Shown: positions 54,041-64,000 of the stretch, one piece after another
Position numbering within the stretch: position 1 is the stretch's first letter
How the letters are laid out: the number at the start of each line of letters is the position of its first letter
NCBI RefSeq assembly: GCF_036373705.1
Contig: NC_089866.1
Span: forward strand, 6,684,001 to 6,748,000
Direction: 5' to 3'
DNA: 64,000 bases
Origin: Amia ocellicauda
Taxonomy: Eukaryota > Chordata > Actinopteri > Amiiformes > Amiidae
The notes under the pieces: model-generated
Databases searched by the model: none
The model's input: the letters and a program-made list of their open reading frames with translations, nothing else
What the model was told of the DNA's origin: nothing
Position numbers and translations under genes: made by a program

Positions 54041-57000
54041 GATAAAGAAATACCTTTGCTTTGCCTGCAAAGAAATCCTGGCAGAAATCTCTCACATTGC
54101 GCACAGTGACCTCGTCTGCTGGCATCTGGTACTGCATGTTGTCCGTCAGGTTCAGCAGTCTGACCGCAGGTGTGTCCACGTCGCGCACCTGGAAATACTC
54201 AAAGATCCGCCCGTTCCTGCTTTCGTCCGTGTCAATGAGGATGAACAGCAGCTGGGTGAGACAAAATACTAATGATTAATAATGCCAGGTCTTCAGCCTA
54301 ACTCAGACATTCACTGTAGTTTAGCATACATTTGATGAAGTGTAGAAAAATGCAGCTACTCGGTTATGTTTACGATCTACCTGTATTATTATCTATATCC
54401 TATCCTATTTGAATGCTGTATTACTGGAATGTCAATGTACATTTCGGCTTTCAAGTTCACCGTGATTAATTAAACCAGAGGATTTTTTTTCATGTCAGTT
54501 TAGTTAATTGATAAAAACTTAGACCTGGAGGGGCTAGATTTAACTAATCATAGATTTAAGTGGACCAATTAAGCAAATAGGATTTTAACTGTGTTGATTC
54601 AATGAGACCTAACGTCTGCTGGACTGCAAGACCAGGTTTGGACATGGTTTAAGATTTACAGGGCTGTAGAGACACAGTTTATTAATATATTTTTTTCAAT
54701 TTTAAACCATTAACTTCTGAATTGATTCAATTATTGGGCTTAATTACATTTAAAAAAAAATGCCTTCAAGTTATTCAATAATTGATGATTTAGAAACAAG
54801 CATGAATGTGGCTCTCCAGGAATGGGATTAGAGACTATTGCTCAACCAAATTTAAATTACCCATAAAACCTACAGGGCTGCCTCTCTCCAGGAACAGAAG
54901 TGAGTTTCACTCTTTGAGTTGGAAGATATGTCTATGAAATTACCTTGCCCCTGAATTCAGCAGCAGTGCTTTCAAAGGTTTCGTAGAGGTCTCCAAAGTC
55001 TTCTGCACTCTTGTTTGCAAACAGTAGGATGTGAGTGGTCACGAGAGAGCCAAACACTTTTATTGAAGTCTAGCAAAAACAAACACAAACAAGCAAGATG
55101 AGATCAGCGTCATGGAGCTCCACGGCTGTGCTGTGTGGCTCGGGCGTGATGTGAATGTTTGACACCCACCTCTCGGTTATATTCTGTCACCAGGTCCATT
55201 TCATACACTCTTATGAACTTCATCAGACTCTCTTTGGTTGTTTCGCTGGAGATTTCATAGTCCGCAAATTTTTCAAACTGGAGTGAAAATGGATAAAGTT
55301 ATTTAAAAATAACAATCAAAGCTTAAGCTGAATCATATTTCTATTCTTAGAGTAGAAAACAAGTACTCTAACAGAGTACTTTAAAAGGAAAATAACTAAA
55401 AGGATACTGTAATCTCTTTCTGGTTTTGTTATTCAAATTAAGACAATAGCCCACACCTCAAAACAAAGGTCAGTTTTAAAGTCTTGAATTGATCTAATGG
55501 TCTTAAACCCCCACTGGGGTAGAGAAAGCAGAATGGGATGTGAAGTGATGGGGCAACGGGGTCTTAATGACTTTGTGGCCTTTACCTTTTTAAATAACAG
55601 GACTATGTCTTTTGTGACATTAAATTTATTAAAGACATTCTTATTCTTGGTCACTCCAAATGGCAGATCCGGGATATCCATAGCTGCTTCGTAAAATACT
55701 TTCACTGCCTCTTCTTCAAGATCCTAGAGCCGGAAAAATTAAAATAACAACAAAGTCAACAGGAAAACAAAGTTATTATAAGTTATTATAAGTCTATAAT
55801 CATTTTACAGCTACGTTCAGGGGACTTCAGTAAACCAACACGCACACACAGTTCTTACTGGGCTATTATTGTGTGTCAACTGTTTCCTTGTTCATTTATT
55901 TGGGATAGTGGGTTACTTCCTTGAAACTGCTATTCAATTCAAAAGTTACCTTAAAGAAGCCGAGTATGACCACATCCTCGACCTTCACAAAGATCTCTGC
56001 TTGCCTGCTGTCTTTGATGTGCTCAGCACTGTGGCCAGTCCTCCTCTTCAGCCAGGTGATGATGGAAGAGGCTGTTCTCAGCACTAAGGGACACCAAAAA
56101 AATATAAAAAATACAGTATCATAGTGTCTAGGAAATAAAAACTAAATATGTTTGGCCACCTAGTTAGCATTCTCTTAGGTTGCCACTCTTTGCTGTTTCT
56201 TCTGACAAAGAAGTCAGTTTGAGCTCATTAAAAAGTAGAGTAATCTGAAGGAAAAGTGTGCTTTGGAGTGAAGAAATGTGGAGGCAAGAGAAAGCACTTG
56301 ATTGGCAGAAGTTAGAAGACAGCTAACTGGTAAGGAAATGGATGTGGGTCCAGCAGCATTGTCTTCAGTGTGATCCATATTGTACCTGCATGAAAAATGA
56401 AGAAATTAATCAGTACCTGGGCAGATAATCGGATGTTCTTTATCACCCGAAATGAAGAACTTCAGGGCTGGATAGTCTGTGACATTGAGCTCCTTGGTGA
56501 GGTCCTTTTCTTTGGAGACGTCAATCGTCCCCAGGCGAATTGTGGAGGACTCGTTCCTGAGCTGGGCGGCTGCGCTGGTGAACTCCCGAGTCAAGCCCTG
56601 CGATTCTCCCGAGAGAGGAGCATCTATGGGGACGACACAGGGCAATGTGTGTTATTGTACATGCAAGGTTTCCAAGAAATTCCTGGCTTGTTTGTGTTGT
56701 TTTTACTGCAGGAAACGTCACCTATAATTTGTATGAGGTGCTTCTACATAGACACACACACTGGAGTCATTAACAATCTTTAGGTGTTCGGAGAGAGCAA
56801 CTTTGCTCTGAATCTAACTCATAACCCTTACCCTTGTAAGAGCAGTAGCATGTGGTGTACGGAGCAAGAATATCAATGACCAAGACCAGACACTTGATAA
56901 GAGGTCCCACAATGCTCTCGTTTGGACTAATAAACTCGGCACTAAACCTTGCTGGGTTTGATCTTATCAGGAGTTGGGCTTGATAAAGCATGTTGACTGT

Positions 57001-58038
57001 TACACTTAACTTTTCAATAAGGCTTTGTACATCTGGAAGTGGAAACAGTTAAGTTTGCTTTTCAGCTTAAAGATAGTGAGAATGAATGCCATGGAAATGC
57101 TTCTGATATATTGTCTGTAATTCTTTATAATTTATTATCATTAGATCAGGAGGGCCAACTCTGTTCTTGGAGAGCCACAATCCTGCAGGAATTACAGGTC
57201 TTTAAATCACCAATCACTGGATACCTTAACACGTGGAAAATTAACACATGGACAAATTAAGCCCAACAATTGGCTTGATACACCACTTAATGATTTGGAT
57301 AAAACAAAAATCACTTGATGTATATGTTTGCTTTGCTCGAGTGACATTCTAAAAGCCACTAAAGCAAAAAATAAATATCAATGATTTGGTTAGGTCGAAC
57401 ACATATGTAACCAATATTATATATAAGAACATCTCTGCTTAACTCCTGTGTAATGAAGTTGTAATATCATCTATTGTGTTTGCATCAGAGGACAAAGGAA
57501 TATTTGTAAAAAACATAATTGTCAACCATACTTCTTGTGCAGAAGAACTTAGACTGGCAATAGATTAACAACAAGGAATAACGTTTGCTCACTGGTGGCT
57601 TTACAGTATAACTTTAAATTCAATTACATACATTCATTTAGTTCTCATAGTTTTCTTGATATCCATGTTTCAAATGAAAAGCAACCTGTGAATGACAATG
57701 TGCCATTCAAAGTGCGGTTTCATTCTCTTAGCCTATCCAAGAGAATCAGAAAAGTGTATCTTTACTACCTGTAATAAAAAAAAAATCCTTGTGTGTTCTT
57801 GTATAAGGCAGAGATAGAAAGGCACAGATTCCCTGTACTTACGAAAGTTCACCAGCAAATGCTTATGCTGTTTGATCGCCTGCTCAAAGTTGTTCTTGTT
57901 CAGCTCCAGAACCCCCTTCTCTTCCTTGATTTTAATGCCTTTTGCTTTCTTTTTCTTGGAGGCTTTGCTGTCTGTGTCTTGCGTCGCGGCAGCCAGGACG
58001 CAGACTGTGACGAGCAGGAAAAACCAGAGCACCTTCAT
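50471..58038 (-). CDS. pdilt: Protein disulfide isomerase-like, testis-expressed type (PDILT)
   Basis: Coding exons on the minus strand: 58038-57843, 56623-56417, 56083-55950, 55723-55586, 55277-55170, 55069-54944, 54251-54054, 52158-52038, 51586-51405, 50998-50909 and 50542-50471. They total 1,572 nt, all in frame, giving 523 aa. A signal peptide ([20 protein letters not shown]) and a Lys-rich segment precede four thioredoxin folds a-b-b'-a'. In the a domain the usual WCGHC is LSGES (Ser70, Ser73), so both cysteines are lost. In a' it is WSQEC (Ser414, Cys417), an SxxC site as in mammalian PDILT. The protein ends in KEEL, an ER-retention signal. The b domain (ILGFFKDLEEEAV) also fits PDILT best. 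PDILT is a redox-inactive chaperone in mammalian spermatid ER. Without CxxC sites this one should not oxidise or isomerise disulfides. The exon 9 donor (GTCTGC) is weak. A Tc1 element sits in the intron between 54054 and 52158. Confidence 0.93.
52353..52556 (+). repeat. Left terminal inverted repeat of the Tc1 element
   Basis: It pairs with 53735-53935. The outer direct repeat lies at about 52363-52381 and the inner one at about 52536-52556. Confidence 0.9.
52582..52678. repeat. Long hairpin in the Tc1 leader
   Basis: Arms 52582-52627 and 52635-52678 are almost perfect inverted copies (CAGGTGTCTTTTATACAGG...), with a short loop of about 7 bases. It lies between the left terminal repeat and the transposase ATG. 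It would form a strong stem in DNA or in RNA read from either strand. Confidence 0.9.
52721..53729 (+). pseudogene. Tc1 transposase, broken
   Basis: The start ([20 protein letters not shown]) carries the paired-like helix-turn-helix that binds the terminal repeats. The DDE catalytic signatures remain: [20 protein letters not shown] and [11 protein letters not shown]. Several breaks kill it. A TAG stop at 52955-52957 sits where CAG (Gln) is expected. The 36 bp at 52982-53017 are inverted. The frame shifts between about 53300 and 53345: NITIWVFF reads in one frame and [15 protein letters not shown] in another. The last part, to the TAA at 53727-53729, is open. No active transposase can come from this copy. 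Confidence 0.95.
53735..53935 (-). repeat. Right terminal inverted repeat of the Tc1 element
   Basis: This is the complement of the left terminal repeat, with inner and outer direct repeats. It is followed by the TA duplication at 53936-53937. Confidence 0.9.
53946..54041. repeat. Palindromic (TTA)n(TAA)n(TTA)n microsatellite
   Basis: TTA units turn into about 20 TAA units and back to TTA, so the tract can fold on itself. It starts 10 bp after the Tc1 right end. It stops about 10 bp from the splice donor of the PDILT exon ending at 54054. Confidence 0.95.
54470..54860. repeat. Decayed interspersed repeat, unclassified
   Basis: Words such as CCTGGAGGGGC and GGACCAATTAAGC at one side and GTGGCTCTCCAGGAATGGGATT at the other resemble the copies near 19236-19560 and 57140-57290. 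It lies in a PDILT intron. The class is unknown. Confidence 0.35.
57140..57290. repeat. Interspersed repeat fragment, unclassified
   Basis: CAACTCTGTTCTTGGAGAGC followed by CACAATCCTGCAGGAATTAC and then ACAAATTAAGCCCAACAATT is the wording of a short repeat common in fish genomes. It lies in PDILT intron 1. It has no coding capacity. Confidence 0.45.
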
Positions 58039-58931
58039 CGTTGCTCCGCAGGACAGGAGAGGGAAATTGAGTTCAGACCACAGCCTTTGGATGTGGTGGT
58101 GGTAATAAAAAGAGAAAGAAAAAAAGAAAAGAACAAAAGAAATCTAACGTGGGCTTCACTGATTGTTCTGAGTTGCCACGTGAGTAAGCTCAGTTTTTTT
58201 CCCTGATAAGAGTGTGTACTTTGGTAATGGGATTAATCAGTCATTTCGTTTTACTCTAACAGTTTAAACAAGATGCAGAAGCAAGGTGACTCCACATAGT
58301 AACAGTCGAGCTGTTTCAGGGGTTTGAGTGGTGCTGTGTTTTAAGAAAAGAAGTTTGCAAAATATTTAGTGATTTCCCCACAAAGGAGAGGGGAATGTAT
58401 TGTTGGAGATGTACTTACTGGATGCTGTAGGGAGGTGGATGGATTTCAGGGTGGAGGGGAAGCTGCCATCCCAAGAACTAATCTGGCATCACTCTTGGTA
58501 TGCCTGACTCCTTCTTTTACCCAGCACCTGGGCCAATCATGGGAGCACTGCAGGTCAGGTGCTGCCACCTGCTAATTCATTCTCCAAGGCTTCTTTCAGG
58601 ATGTTATAACCATCCTATCACCGCACCACAGGAAAACCAAATACTCCTATTGTGCTCTTTGGAGAATCAGGTACCATAGGAGAGGACATTAAAATCCCAT
58701 TGCTTAGTATTTCATGCATTTTAGATTTTTCAACCTGCAGGCTTTTTATTAACATCAGTGCAGTTTGTTTCATAACCATGATGCGTGACCGGGGACTCGA
58801 ACTCTGAGTTGTAGAGATTTGTAGATCCCACAGAAACCTCGTAATCCTCCACTTCCACTCATGTTTTAAGAAGCACTTGTTTCCCCCCGTGAGACCCTTA
58901 ACCACGCCCAGGGTTGTGACATATTTGGCAT

Positions 58932-58966
58932 CCCCTGGAATCCTGCATCCCCTGACTGATTGCGCA
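58932..58966 (+). repeat. 35-bp inverted repeat, left copy
   Basis: It starts CCCCTGGAATCCTGCA and ends TGACTGATTGCGCA. It matches the complement of 59330-59364 at 33 of 35 bases. Sequence between the copies is not related, so this is either one element with inverted ends or two copies of a dispersed repeat. Confidence 0.8.
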
Positions 58967-59329
58967 GGAGAATTGCACGTTCATGGCTTTTCACCCAACT
59001 GTGCATGCTTTATTACATCAGTAATGTACATTATCTGCATCCATTTACAGGTAGTTTGAATTTAAATCATGTACATTTTGCCAATTGAAAATAAAGCTAC
59101 TTACTGTGACAACCACAGTAGGATGCACCTCCACATGTCCCCACCAGAGGTCGCCATCGCCCTCTCCATGTCACATAGCATGACATTGTGATATGAATTC
59201 AAATCTATTTTAAATTGAAGACCTCTCATTGAATTGTTTTATAAAGCCAAATGTGAAGTCAGTTGTATATAATGAAGATATTGTAATTATTGAGCTTAGT
59301 AGTTATATTACAATGTTTAAAACTGCGCA

Positions 59330-59364
59330 TGCGCAATCAGTCAGGGGGTGCAGTATTCCAGGGG
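59330..59364 (-). repeat. 35-bp inverted repeat, right copy
   Basis: This is the reverse-complement partner of 58932-58966, 364 bp away. Its inner edge carries TGCGCATGCGCA. Confidence 0.8.
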
Positions 59365-59875
59365 AGGCAGCAATCAGAATCTTGCCTTTCCAGTCTGGTG
59401 CCCCATCCCATCTCTTCCGAGCTGTGACATTGCTGTAATCTGGGAAAAGGCGAAGCGTGCAGCCACCGAGCTGCAGGGAGGAGCCACTCTGAGCTCCAGC
59501 GAGAATGGCCTGTTGATCGCTGTAATGCAGCAGCTTGAAAATCGAGGTCCGCAGCCTCTCTCTCATCCTTTCCACGTAGTACGTAGCACAGACTGTGGGA
59601 GGTCGGTAATGGTCTCCTTTCACTTTTTCATTGCAGGTGAAAAGACTAAGTATTTATCATGTTTCATTGCCATTGCTGATACTCTGTGTGTATTCTTCAA
59701 CTAATGGCTGAAAATTGCCAGGATAAAGATTAACGATATCAATTTTATTTTAAACATACATTTTCTTTTCATGATTTGCATTGTATATATTTAAAATTAC
59801 AAGTTTACGGAAAAGAAAAATGTGAGGAGGCCGGGGAACGATATGGTTCTAAACATAAGTGTTCACCTAACCTTG

Positions 59876-59948
59876 TAGGGCGGCCGGGACACGAACCCGT
59901 GACCTCAACATGTGTAGTGTGCACTCAACAACGTGAGCTTAGGGCGCC
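59876..59948 (-). repeat. tRNA-like sequence, probably a SINE head or tRNA pseudogene
   Basis: The minus strand has a B-box GGTTCGTGTCC inside a good T-arm (CGGG, loop TTCGTGT, CCCG). It also has a D-arm-like GCTC...GAGT, over a tRNA-like length of 73 bases. The acceptor stem pairs poorly, with at least three mismatches, and the D-arm is shifted by one base. So it is not a working tRNA gene. A tRNA-derived SINE is the simplest reading; the tail was not identified. Confidence 0.5.
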
Positions 59949-61743
59949 GCTCGGGCATCATGGGAAATCTGTCTCATAAATGGACACTTGGCCTATAGCC
60001 TACGTATTTCCGCTTCAATCTCAGCCAGCTCATGTACTTCCGGTTTTGGTCTCTCCATGCGATAGATATTGTTGCAATCGGAATTGTTTACTAACACTTA
60101 GATTTAGGACAAACATTCAATTTAAATAGATAACATTTACATTATTAATCTTTCAAATTACCCAGATGGCGAGTCATCATGAGTTCCAGAAAATTAAATT
60201 TGTGAGAAAATGCAAAATGTGTGGCAAAACCACACTGCTCAAGTCACAAAGTAGCCTATTCGGGTTATATGATTGACACGTTAACAGGTCTCCACAATAA
60301 ACCTCATGAATGTGTGATCATGTAAACAGTAGGTTTGGAATTAATTGATTCCGAATGACCAACTATTGTGCAACGTAGTCATTGTGGTGAAAGGGCATTC
60401 TGGTCTCAGTTTGTGGGACAGTGGTGGGCCATGCATTTAGGGAATAGTTTGGGAATTATATGGATCACTTTTTTTAAATTCCTGGTAAAGCTGTATGTAA
60501 GCATTTTTTTAAAGTTTAGAACTGAAGTCTTAGAGCCACATTAATATGATAATTAATAACCAATACATTAAAAGCCGTTTCCTCGTAGTCTTTCATCCAG
60601 ATATAACTTTGCAGATTAATTTTTGTTATGACAGGAGGTGAGGATTAGCACAGCATCCAGGGAATATCACTGATATCATTGAATATCATTCAGTTTGTAT
60701 TGAATGATGACTCATCCCTGTGCCTCTCTCAGCACCAGAGCAGGATACTTTTGGCAGGATCAGCTGCAGCCAAGAAAAAACATTTTCCGGCTTTGGATTG
60801 ACCTCTCCCCTCCTATAATTGCTACCTGGCTCTCGGACTTCAGAAACACTGTTCTGTACTCCACAGCCTGAATTAATGAGGCTCATCTGTCAACCATACA
60901 GGACCAGGACTTCCTTCCCATTATCTGTATTCTTATCCTTTTTATTTTATTGTGGTGAAAAACTTCATGCTTAGACAACATTACTTCCAATATTTTGTCA
61001 AGTTTGATTTATTCGCTTTTACATATATCAGGCATACAACGTATCAGCAGTCTAAACCACAAAGTTAAAGGATGAGTAACAGAAATAAAATGAGAACAGT
61101 GAGAGTAGCAACAAGCCTTAGTTAAGTTATGCATTTTTATTGTAGTTATTGGTAGGTTATCTTGAGCAAATGGAAACAGAATTCACAGGTTTGCAGGTAT
61201 AGATTAGGTTTTATTGGTAGGAGTGCTTAATCTTCAGCAGCTGGTTCTGAGGCAAGGTTATTCCAGCCCTTGAGTAACAGATTGTGCATGTGTTTGAAAA
61301 ATCACATTTAAGACATTTAATTTTACCCAGAGTCTTGTTTTTCAGATGTAGGTTATATATATACAGGGCATAGCCATTGCTATCTCTGACATGTTGGCTG
61401 TAGTAGTCAATGGCATCAATCTGTATTACCTGCAGGTAGTTGGGTGTAGAATACAGTATAAAAGCAAGTTGCAACAAAGAGCTGTACCCTTTATAAACAG
61501 CAGAGGGAGACAAAAAGATATGCTGCCCAATCAAATCACATTTCATGAAACCTCTTTCAATGATGCAAATTAGTGTAAATACTTTGCAGCTGACATATAT
61601 AGATATATCACCAGAAATCTGAATTCGATATAAAAGAAAAATCAGCTTCCCCCTCATCCTTTCCCCATTGTTGGTGTTTTCTCATTAGAAGATGCTGTCT
61701 TCTATCAACAACACCAGTCATGGACCATTCCTGTGGTGAAAGG

Positions 61744-63993
61744 TCATATTCGTCTATGAGTACCAAGGCGTTGGTGGCAATTGGGACAACTATGGTGAGC
61801 ATCCATAAATTTATCCACAAAGAAGGGGATAAGGCAGCAGCCACAGATCAATCTGAAAAACAGACATGGAGTATTTGTATTACTATCAGCCTGTTGCCTT
61901 GGCTTTTCTCCTGCTCTTCTTCACAATATGATCCATTTCTGTTCCAGGTTTTGCTGAGTCTCCTTCAGAATCCTCCCTGATTCATTTAACATTTCAATTT
62001 GTCACCAATAACTACTCTCAGCTGCTACCATTTAAATAATATGTCAGCTTAATATGATTTTTATTATGATTTTTTATTTTGACATTTGTCTCTGAATGTT
62101 AATGATAGCTGATTAATTGTCCTAGTAGAAAGTAATGTTACAGCCTACTGTTATCTCCTGTCATTTATCTATCTCTCTCTTTCTCAGGCCAAACCACATC
62201 ACTGCTCTGGTGACATTTTTAAAAGCCAATCTGTTTCTGTGTTCTTGAAAATTCCCAGCTGTAAACTTAAATACAGTAGCTCTTTTAAGAATATGACTGT
62301 CAAGCCCTTGACTTAATGCACTTACCCAAAAAGACAAAAAACAATGCATATCACCCAGGAAAAGGCCCCTGCTTTGTAGACCACATTAGTTGTGATTCTC
62401 TGTTGGCAGTTATAACATATTGTTTGGCCGGGATCCTCTCCAAAAATCTGGTTAGCCGCACCCTGTACAGGCATCGCCTGCACGTATTGAACTGTGGAGA
62501 GAGGGTGGCTTAATATTGAACTGGTAATAAAACATGCATTACACTAATTCTGGTTCCCCAGTGCTTTTCTGTCTACATCTGCAATCCTAATTTGCACAAC
62601 CAAATCTGAGATAGAGAATACTACCCAAAGAGGTGAGGTTATGCTTGCTGCTGGATCTCTAGATGTAGGATTGGGAAAGGTGTCCCTGTACATTCTGTTA
62701 CTCTGCAGTTACCTTGGTCACATTGTGTGTGGTCTTTAACTATATTAAGTCTGGTGATGGATAAGAATAGGCAGGTTGGCACAATGAGCCGACATATGAG
62801 TTTATCCTTTTTTCCTCTCTTTCTCTTTGCTTTCTCTTTCCACAGATTTCAGGCAAATATCGGGTTAATGCATGTAATAATAGTCTGGGAGAAGACAAAG
62901 GAAATCTTTTTTTATTTAATCCTGATCTTATTTTCATGAGGATTTGTCTGTTTATACTGTGTTATTGTTTCCAACTCTGCACCTCTCAGACCAATTTGAT
63001 ATTTGACCTTTTGTATAATCTGTACATAGAACATCTTACCTGTCTGAGCCTGGGGCTGTAGCAATATTTGAGGCTGTTGCAGTATTTGAGGCTGAGGCTG
63101 TAGAAGCATCTGTGGCTGTGGCTGAACTACTGTATATTGAGAAGTCGGAGCCGGGGCAGGTGGGTTGGCATTGACATTGTTTTCGTTGTATGAAAGATTA
63201 GCAGCCTTTTGTTCCATCATTTTAGGTAGACCTACAGAGTGAGGAAATAAAATAAAGTGGGTAAAAGAGGACCACATGCGCTTTCTCTGTGACCTCTGAT
63301 GTAGGTTGCATGTATAGGGGATATTGGGGATAATATAATATAAGTGACCAATGTCTGAGCTCTGTGGTAGGGTGTGGTCAGTTCAGATGTTTTCCAGGCA
63401 GTCAAGCAGAATTCCTGTTGAATTTGTTGCCATTGAATATATGTAATTATGTGTGGTCTGCTAGGATGCCTGTTTTTAATTGTTCTTGATGGATTACTGA
63501 ACATAAAGGTGTAATGTAATCACTTTCAAGATGTCGGATTGCATTCTTGTAGCTGGGAAGTTTCCCTGATGTTGCTGAATGTCTGTCATTGCCCAGGTCT
63601 GCAGGAAGAACAACTTCCTCAAAACCCTAATGCACCTGAATGCGTTACTGGCATTTCTCCCGCGGTTACTGACATTTCTCCAGCAGCGCTGATTGATATC
63701 AGACAGACAGAAGACACACTGGCACAACGAGGTGCAGAAATACAAGCTGAAAAAGTTATTGCATTAAACATGCAGCTTACAAACTAGTCCAAATGTGAAC
63801 AGAGTATAGTACAGTATAATACCATATATGGTTTAGAAACCAAAAGTAATTTGTTTATTTAAGCTTGACCCTATTTAATAACGTGTTCTTCCAATCATAT
63901 GAAATGATGGTTTGAATTTGTCGGTGCTTTACCTGTTTCTTGATAAGCTGGGGGAGGTGGGTATATTTCCCCAGATTTAGAAGAAGGATTCAT
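61744..63993 (-). CDS. LITAF-domain protein (second paralogue)
   Basis: Coding exons on the minus strand: 63993-63933, 63231-63040, 62491-62326 and 61852-61744. They join in frame (61, 192, 166 and 109 nt) to 175 aa. The N-terminus has PPAY at 14-17, a WW-domain ligand. A Gln/Pro-rich stretch (about 60-84) repeats QPQ-type units such as QPQMLLQPQPQILQQPQ. The LITAF domain shows Cys110-x2-Cys113, a hydrophobic stretch with LICGCCLIPFF, and His160-x-Cys162-x2-Cys165, ending GTHRRI, closer to the family norm than the first paralogue. Zinc binding and late-endosome location are expected from the family. The ATG is 7 bases from the window edge, so an upstream non-coding exon and the promoter cannot be seen. 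Exon phases are identical to the paralogue at 43927-46042. Confidence 0.88.
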
Positions 63994-64000
63994 GTAGTAT

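Larger units (their letters stand above)
58039..61743. other. Intergenic stretch, PDILT promoter to second LITAF-like gene
   Basis: No coding exon was recognised. The stretch holds an inverted pair of 35-bp repeats and a tRNA-like repeat (annotated separately), plus a 13 of 14 CTCF-type match at 59141-59154. The 3' UTR of the second LITAF-like gene probably occupies about 61210-61743, with a minus-strand AATAAA near 61211. Confidence 0.5.

Noticed and set aside
53879-54109. Protein-like frame with poly-Asn next to PDILT exon 7
   Set aside because: It is the translation of the TAA microsatellite joined to antisense PDILT sequence.
50471-58038. Calling this gene PDIA2 instead of PDILT
   Set aside because: Length is close to PDIA2, but SGES and SQEC sites, the GFFKDLEEE text and the KEEL end fit PDILT better. 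PDIA2 has CxxC sites.
59303-59704. Overlapping open frames of 106-118 aa on both strands
   Set aside because: The SPGILHPLTDCA peptide recurs only because of the inverted DNA repeat. No protein family was recognised.

Overview
The window is vertebrate nuclear DNA. It has large spliced genes with GT-AG introns, CpG-rich promoters, microsatellites, a Tc1-type transposon and an L2-type retrotransposon fragment. The Tc1 element and the pair of LITAF-like genes point to a fish. The species cannot be fixed from sequence alone. USP7 and HAPSTR1 are close to their human counterparts at the protein level.

Layout: 1-12.9 kb is gene-free. It holds an L2 fragment, microsatellites and a full-consensus CTCF-type motif, and its right part probably includes the HAPSTR1 3' UTR. 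HAPSTR1 (C16orf72) runs on the minus strand from 17887 to 12973 in 4 coding exons. A 6 kb intergenic stretch separates it head to head from USP7, which runs on the plus strand from 25329 to 41178 in 31 coding exons (1,103 aa). Beyond USP7, three minus-strand genes follow: a LITAF-domain gene (46042-43927, 4 exons, 152 aa), PDILT (58038-50471, 11 exons, 523 aa) and a second LITAF-domain gene (63993-61744, 4 exons, 175 aa). All five gene models were rebuilt by hand: every exon joins in frame and ends at a stop codon.

USP7 (deubiquitinase) and HAPSTR1 (HUWE1 partner) both act in ubiquitin-linked stress control and keep the divergent arrangement known in mammals. PDILT is a redox-poor ER chaperone of the protein disulfide isomerase family. 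The LITAF-like proteins are predicted zinc-binding proteins of the endosomal or lysosomal membrane. The three minus-strand genes share no obvious pathway with the other two.

The most unusual signals are three. First, five exact copies of CGCCATTTTG lie at roughly 180-206 bp spacing inside HAPSTR1 intron 1, all in one orientation, with a sixth copy at the USP7 promoter; this is a YY1-type motif array. Second, a Tc1 copy in a PDILT intron carries a clean 36-bp internal inversion in its transposase. Third, the two LITAF-like paralogues flank PDILT and share the same exon phases. I found no wholly new multi-gene system.
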